Source of the DNA: Silene conica
Lineage: Eukaryota > Streptophyta > Magnoliopsida > Caryophyllales > Caryophyllaceae
Assembly: GCA_029255685.2 (NCBI GenBank)
Contig: CM055315.2
Location: forward strand, 69,035,681 to 69,099,680
Length of the DNA stretch: 64,000 bases
Direction: 5' to 3'
Shown: positions 58,907 to 64,000 of the stretch, in pieces
How the letters are laid out: each line of letters begins with the position of its first letter
Position numbering within the stretch: the stretch's first letter is position 1
Position numbers and translations under genes: made by a program
Notes under the pieces: generated by a model
Databases searched by the model: none
The model's input: only the letters and a program-made list of their open reading frames with translations
Told to the model about the DNA's origin: nothing

Positions 58907-61059
58907 ATGACAACTCAAAAAGACAGTCCGATGGTGGTTGATGTTGATGAAAATGATGATGAGTATTTGGGTGACGATGTTGGAATCAATATTGAAGATG
59001 TTGAAGGGGTGACACCAACACAAGCTCAACGTGAAAATCAGAAAAGATCAAAGGTATGGGATCATATGACTAAACTTTCCTCCGCTAATAAGGAAAACTT
59101 AAGAGTTAGGTGTAACTATTGTCATAAAACATTTTCTGCAAGATCTGGTGGTGGTACCTCTCATATGGCCAGACATCTTGGGAAATGTTTGGCTCGTCGT
59201 AATACCGATATTAGAAATTTTTGTATTGGCTCTAAAGTTGGAACTGGTGGAACAAAACCTATAACTTTAAGTGACCATGATATTAATCTGAATGAGATTA
59301 GGAAGGTCATTTGACTCATTTCCATGTTTATTGTTGCGGGTGCTCATCCATTTTCAATTGTTGAAAAACCTGGTTTTAAGCGTATGGCTTTTTTTTTTGT
59401 CCAAGTTATACGGTTATGAGTAGGTACACTTATAGGAGAGATTCCCTAAAATTGTATGAAGAAGAAAAAAAGGTTGTTGAATGCGACTTTGCTAACGCAC
59501 CGAGTCGAATTGCATTTACAACTGATAATTGGAGAAATGATAGTACTCAAGATGAATATATTTGTATAATTGCTCATTGGATCGATAGTGACTGGAAGTT
59601 ACAAAAGAGGATCATTAGATCTGGAGCTTTAACCCCTCATTTTGATGGAATTAATATTGGTGATGATGTTTCTAGTTGTTTGAGCAAATGGAATATGGCT
59701 GATAAAGTAGCTTCTTTTACACTAGACAATGCTTCTTACAACAATGTTATGATTATGGAAATTAAAAGACAATTGCTTAGAAGTGGAAAAGAGCTTTATT
59801 TGATGGTAATTTTTTTCAGAATAGGTGTTGTTGTCATATCATCAATCTTATTGTGCAAGCTGGTTTGAAGGTCATTGATAGTGTTGTAATAAACTTAGAG
59901 GACTTGTTACTCATTTCAAACATTCAATACCAAAGAAAAAAAAGTCCTATGAAGTTCCACAACAAATTTATCAATTAGATGTGAAAAAAGACTCCGGGGT
60001 AATTGTTGTGTGAGATGGAATTCAACTTATTTGATGCTTGATCGCGTTCTCTATTTCAAGAGGGTCATTGATCATGTTATTGAGAAGGAAAATGATCTTA
60101 AAAAATATATTCTAAGTGCTGAAGAGTGGGCTAAAGTGTCTAATATTCATGAGTTTTTCAAAACATTTTATGATGTTACTAATGAATTTTCAGCTTCTAA
60201 GACGCCTACATCTAACTTATATTTTAAGGGTGTATGGGAGATGCAGTGCTTGTTATTAGATGTGGCTAAAAGTCCGCATAAATATTTGGTTGAAATGGTG
60301 AAGTCAATGGATAACAAATTTGACAAGTATTGGGATGAGTACAATGTCTTGTTGTCTTGTGCTTGTGTTTTGGATCCTTGTTATAAACTTGTATTTGTTG
60401 AGTATTGTTTCACAAGTCTTTATGGTGATGCGGTACGAGCTAAGGAGAAAACGGCTGAAGTGAAAGTTAGTTTGTGTAACTTACTTAAGGAGTATGACTG
60501 ATTTAATCAACAAAATGTCAATAGTAATGTGAATCATGTGAGTGTGAATCATAACTTTGCTTTTGGTAGAAATGGAAGGATGGAAAATTTTGCTTCTTGG
60601 ATCAATCAGAGAATAAGTGTGGAAGTTGATAAATCTGAACTAGACATGTACTTCGGAGTAAAAGAATTATGATTTTAATGTTAAACTTGACATATTGAGT
60701 TATTGGAAAGGCGCGTCTAGTAAATATCCACAACTAGCTGTCATGGCTCGTGATATACTTTTGTATTCCTATTTCCTCCGTTCCCTCAGAATCTCCCTGT
60801 AGTATGGGTAAAAAATTGATCAACCCACGACGAGTTTCTCTTACATCATTCACCATCGAATCACTTGCTTGTTATGAGGATTGGTTACGCGCAAATGACT
60901 TCTCTCTTCGTAAGTAATTTAATTATTTGTTACTTTTTAATTTATTTTTATCACATAATCTTTCTAATAAAGTAATTATACTCATGTTTCTTTGAAGGGA
61001 CATCGGTCTTTACTCATATCCAAGATGATGATGACGATGAAGATGTTGAAATTAAATAA
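58907..61059 (+). pseudogene. hAT transposase (BED finger, hATC), degenerate
   Basis: Starts ATG 58907. An acidic N-terminus is followed by a BED zinc finger (SKVWDHMTKL, then CNYC and HMARHLGKC, about 59055-59195). The frame is broken by TGA at 59312-59314, a T run near 59390, and more shifts near 59805-60010. The RNase-H-like core is recognisable (FTTDNWRND, LDNASYNN, RWNSTYLMLDR). The C-terminal hATC dimerisation region reads DILSYWKGASSKYPQLAVMA, then after a frame change SVPSESP..GKKLINPRR and ACYEDWLRAND. A last intron (60910-60997) and an acidic exon ending DDDDDEDVEIK and TAA 61057-61059 complete it. It is of the DAYSLEEPER/RICESLEEPER-like class and not functional. Confidence 0.88.
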
Positions 61060-61077
61060 AATCGTTAATTTCTGCCT

Positions 61078-61232
61078 CAGTTTCAGTTTGTTCAGGTTTC
61101 CATTTGTCCAGTTCGTTCAGGTTTCAGACTTCAGTTTGTTCATGTTTCAGACTTCGTTTTGTTCAGTTTGTCCAGGTTTCAGACTTCAGTTTGTTCAGTT
61201 TGTTCAGGTTTCAGTATGTTCAGTTTCAGTAC
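61078..61232. repeat. Minisatellite of CAGTTTGTTCAGGTTTCAGA-like units
   Basis: Imperfect units of about 15-33 bp (GTTCAGTTTGTTCAGG, TTTCAGACTTCA) repeat about six times just downstream of the hAT transposase remnant, presumably in its 3' UTR or subterminal region. Confidence 0.6.
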
Positions 61233-62480
61233 TTACGTAGCATTTTGTTTTTAATAATTTCAAGTCAGGGTGCATTGGACTATTGGAGCTGCCTGAGTGC
61301 CTGCTAGCTGCTGCGTAACATTTTGTTTTTAAGACTTTCAGGTTATGGAGCATTGGTCTTTAAGAAGCAGAAAACAAGAGAGGGCTTGAGTTGTGCTTTA
61401 TGTCAAATTACTACAACTAGTGACAGTAGTGAGTGAGTGTAACATCCCGCATTTTCGTAAACAATATTTAAAGGTTTTAAGTTCAAGCTCGAGAAATAAT
61501 TAATATTTCGTAAATTTTGGGATTCCATTTAAATAACTGATGAATTTATGTGAGAGTACTTTTAAAGGATTTAAATAAGATTTCATTTAATTGCGTAATT
61601 TGCGTCTTAGCCATTTAATTTCATATTCCAGAAATATTTATATCGTCTTAAGTTTATAGTTACCTTAAGTCGTTGTTTTTAGCTTAAACCGTCTTAAAAC
61701 TTGTCTTATGGGCCCAACTTGTTAATGGACCCATTTTCCCTCTTTTTCCTCACAAAACCCTAACCCCACCATCTTCTACCTCACTCCTTCATTTCAATTT
61801 TCAGATCTTGCAAACAACAACAAACACCATTTTTATAAATTTCTCCTTCAATCTTAAAATGCTTATAGAATCTTCGTTTCTTATCCTATTGAGACGATTT
61901 TCGCGGCCACGGATTCCTTGTCTCGAGCCCGTCGTTTTAAGGTAATCAATCTTGCATTTTATGACAGTCGAAATTTCGGCCTGTTTGATTTAATTCGAAA
62001 TTCGTGATAGTTGTGATGTTTTGTTGTTTTAGGCGGTGTTTGTGTTAGCCCGGAAGAGGACTTGGTGCTTATTGAACAAGATCTTGAAGGTTTCGCTAAG
62101 TAAAGGTGACGATAATGAGAAACTCGGCCTTTATGTGTAAATTAGCACTTTTGTTGTGTTTCTTGTGTTGGTTTCTGATTTTGTTAATGTTCATTGTTCA
62201 AAGGACTTAGTAATATGTTTAGGATGTTTGCTATGTGAAGAATTCATGCTTTAAAGTGTTGTTATATGTTCATAAGCATATTTTCAGTTTTTCGCATTTT
62301 GCGACGGATACTTATTAAATTCATTTGAGGATTGTTATGGGACTTATGTGTTGTTAGATTAGTAGTATTTGGTGTTTGATAATGTTGGGAAATCACCAAT
62401 TGTAGCCTTGCTTGAGTTGTTGTGTCGAATTATGAAGTTTAGACTTGGCTGGAAAAACGCGATTTCGTATCAGGCTCTCT

Positions 62481-62866
62481 GAGCCGGTCGACCGACCGGC
62501 CGCCGGTCGACCGGCTGGGAGTGTTTCTTTGTGTTTTTGCGATTTTAGGAAAATTGGCCTTAGGACTGCCAGCCGGCCGACCGGCTGCCTGCCGACCGGC
62601 TGGTAGTCTCATAGTGTTGTTTATGTTTGCGAAGAATGTAGGAAGGATGGGAGCCCAGCCGGCAGACCGGCGGCCTGCCAGCCGGCTGGGAGTACATGTG
62701 GGGATGGTTACGTGTTTTTGTGAAGGCTAAGGGGAGGTCTTCCCAGCCGGCTGACCGGCTGCCTGCCGACCGGCTGGGAGCCCTTTTGTGTTCTTAGTTT
62801 TTAAAAGAAAGAAGAAAGGCTGAGAGGTCACCAGCCGGCCGACCGGCTGCCTGCCGACCGGCTGGG
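62481..62866. repeat. Five GC-rich palindromes, period about 87 bp
   Basis: Imperfect palindromes of 35-40 bp at 62481-62520, 62569-62603, 62654-62690, 62742-62778 and 62830-62866. They are built from CCAGCCGG, CCGACCGGCT and GCCTGCCGACCGG and separated by AT-rich spacers that differ in sequence. Each could fold as a strong stem. CCGG and CGACCGG sites make them rich in CG dinucleotides. Confidence 0.8.
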
Positions 62867-63024
62867 GACCCCTGTAGGTTATGTTGAGTTTTGTAATTTA
62901 ATCGTAACTTTCAAATGGTTAATCGGTTTTGGTTGAAACTCGTTTTGTGTACCTTTGATATATATTTGAGGTCCCCGGAGGATGGGCAACATTATATTGG
63001 GTTCGGGAATAGAGTAAGGATAGA

Positions 63025-63067
63025 GACCCCCCGGTCGGGTAACCGAAAGGGAAACCGGCTCTCCCTC
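63025..63067 (+). repeat. Left copy of a 43-bp direct repeat flanking the hairpin array
   Basis: ACCCCCCGGTCGGGTAACCG followed by AAAGGGAAACCGGCTCTCC recurs at 63878-63920 as ACCCCCCGACTGGGTAACC.. with a few changes. The two copies bracket the ten-unit hairpin array. Confidence 0.65.
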
Positions 63068-63163
63068 AACTTAATTCCCGGGGTCAATTAAGTGTTGATT
63101 AGGAGTTAAGAAAAAATAGAACTATAGATTAGTTCATAGACTTTGGTTGATATTGTATTGATG

Positions 63164-63735
63164 CGTATTAAGTTATGCCTTAAGCTGGCCTCTGAACTTA
63201 ATACGTGAGTTGTTTGTCATATATGGGGATATGCCTTAAGCTGGCCTCTGAGCCCTATATGTGTATGTTTGTCGTGTCTGGGACATGCCTTAAGCTGGCC
63301 TCTGAGTCCAGACATGTGTGATAGTGATCGCGTTGGAACATGCCTTAAGTTGGCCTCTGAGTCTGACGAGTAGAGCAGCTGCACAACGGGGTAGCTAGGG
63401 AACTGACACCTTGCCCGGGGTGCAGATGTTTGGTGCTAGAACATGCCTTAAGTTGGCCTCTGAGTTTAGTACCTTGTGATGTGGTGAAGGGACATGCCTT
63501 AAGCTGGCCTCTGAGTCCTTTACTTTTGGATGCTAGTCTATGCCTTAAGTTGGCCGCTGAGTCTAGTGTCTTGCTGATTGGCAGGTCCATGCCTTAAGTT
63601 GGCCTCTAAGTCCTTGCTTGCTGAATGTTTGGTGTTTAGGTTATGTCTTAAGTTGACCGCTGAACCTTTACACTTGCTGATTGATTTGGTATTAGGTTAT
63701 GTCTTAAGTTGACCGCTGAACCTTTTTCTTGCTGA
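63164..63735 (+). repeat. Ten-unit array: conserved 20-nt centre with copy-specific stems
   Basis: The centre ATGCCTTAAGCTGGCCTCTG (variants GTTGGCC, GTTGACCGC) occurs ten times, starting at 63175, 63231, 63285, 63340, 63442, 63494, 63540, 63589, 63643 and 63698. Each copy is flanked by a different sequence whose complement follows the centre. Copy 1 has CGTATTAAGTT before and AACTTAATACG after (11 of 11). Copy 3 has TGTCTGG and CCAGACA. Copy 5 has GGTGCTAGA and TTTAGTACC (with G-T pairs). Copy 7 has GATGCTAG and CTAGTGTC. Copy 9 has GTGTTTAGGTT and AACCTTTACAC. Copies 4 and 8 pair poorly. Read as RNA this is a chain of hairpins with a common loop and private stems. Confidence 0.8.
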
Positions 63736-63877
63736 ATTTATCTGCTTGCCTTGAGTGGGTACGTGTCAGATATAGATATCGATAGTGATGAGTAAATGTA
63801 TATCTGTTGAGTTATGGTTTGATCATCCAAGGCATTGGGTGACTCTTAGTTCGGTTTCATAAATAGTTGGATTGAAA

Positions 63878-63920
63878 GACCCCCCGACTGGGTAACCAGT
63901 AGGGAAACCGGCTCTCCTTC
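63878..63920 (+). repeat. Right copy of the 43-bp direct repeat flanking the hairpin array
   Basis: Matches 63025-63067 with a few substitutions (CGACTGGGTAACCAGTAGGG against CGGTCGGGTAACCGAAAGGG). Confidence 0.65.
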
Positions 63921-64000
63921 CTAACGGTTTATGAAGTTGGTTGAGAGCTGTGCATTAGAGTTGGCATGTTAATATGAGATCAATTGATGAGATGTTTATG

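Larger units (their letters stand above)
58074..61437 (+). mobile_element. hAT element inserted in Harbinger copy 3, right end missing
   Basis: Begins TAGAGCTGATCAAATGGCCC, the same end type as the short element at 41220. A subterminal array of GGCCC/GCCCGA motifs follows (58085-58325), then a leader-like region (58480-58860) and a broken hAT transposase gene. No inverted right end (GGGCCATTTGATC) is found before the LTR at 61438, so the right end is either lost or beyond that LTR. The 8 bp before the element is CAAATAAC. Confidence 0.7.
61438..64000 (+). mobile_element. Long LTR, probably Ty3/Gypsy, running off the window
   Basis: TGTAACATCCCGCATTTTCG is the typical opening of long LTRs of plant Gypsy chromovirus-type elements. 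It is preceded by GTGAG, a candidate 5-bp target duplication. A leader-like stretch with AAAACCCTAACCCCACC lies at about 61745. No primer-binding site or LTR end is reached in 2.56 kb. It holds two tandem arrays (62481-62866 and 63164-63735). The family assignment is inference from the first bases and general look. Confidence 0.55.

Noticed and set aside
63164..63735. CRISPR-like regular array
   Set aside because: Regular repeats with variable intervening sequence recall CRISPR, but this is plant nuclear DNA, the variable parts are complementary pairs around the repeat, and no cas-like genes exist. It is described as a hairpin array instead.

Overview
The window is nuclear DNA of a flowering plant, most likely a eudicot. 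The evidence is AT-rich intergenic DNA, GT-AG introns, a plant-specific WEB1-type coiled-coil gene, and a dense mix of plant transposons (L1 LINE, Athila-type and other Gypsy LTRs, hAT, PIF/Harbinger, Stowaway, Tourist, MULE-type, Helitron, SINE). Caryophyllales is possible from the style of the intergenic sequence, but this is only an impression.

Four host genes can be read. (1) A small glycine/tyrosine/histidine-rich protein gene (+, CDS 12565-12909) has an intron in its 3' UTR. (2) COX17, the mitochondrial copper chaperone (+, CDS 17337-17579), probably has a 2.2-kb 5'-UTR intron. (3) A WEB1-like coiled-coil protein of chloroplast photorelocation (-, 18790-23073) has four coding exons and 813 aa. 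(4) A TRF4/5-like non-canonical poly(A) polymerase, TRL (-, 31419-44238), has 13 coding exons and 531 aa. Exons of (3) and (4) were joined by hand; every junction is GT-AG and keeps the frame.

Layout: 1-4.9 kb is AT-rich DNA with a Helitron 3' end, a Tourist-like MITE and foldback remnants. 4.98-10.6 kb is a dead L1-type LINE on the minus strand whose 3' end abuts a fragment resembling the LTR of a miniature LTR element found at 10.95-11.6 kb. 12.4-23.1 kb holds the first three genes. 23.1-29.3 kb is gene-poor, with a six-copy degenerate G-rich repeat and a Helitron 3' end. 29.4-30.7 kb is a hAT-like element carrying a Stowaway and a retroposon with a 20-bp target duplication. 31.4-44.2 kb is TRL, with hAT-like, MULE-like and other insertions in its introns. 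44.4-48.4 kb holds further hAT-like elements, one just upstream of the TRL start codon, and a Helitron end.

48.4-64 kb is a nest of mobile DNA: an Athila-type LTR, primer-binding site and gag start; a MITE; three PIF/Harbinger elements head-to-tail with single TTA target sites between them, the middle one with an intact 449-aa transposase; a degenerate hAT transposase; and the 5' part of a long LTR. That LTR carries two unusual arrays: five GC-rich palindromes, and ten hairpin-like cassettes with a conserved centre and stems that differ from copy to copy. The second array is the most interesting structure seen here.
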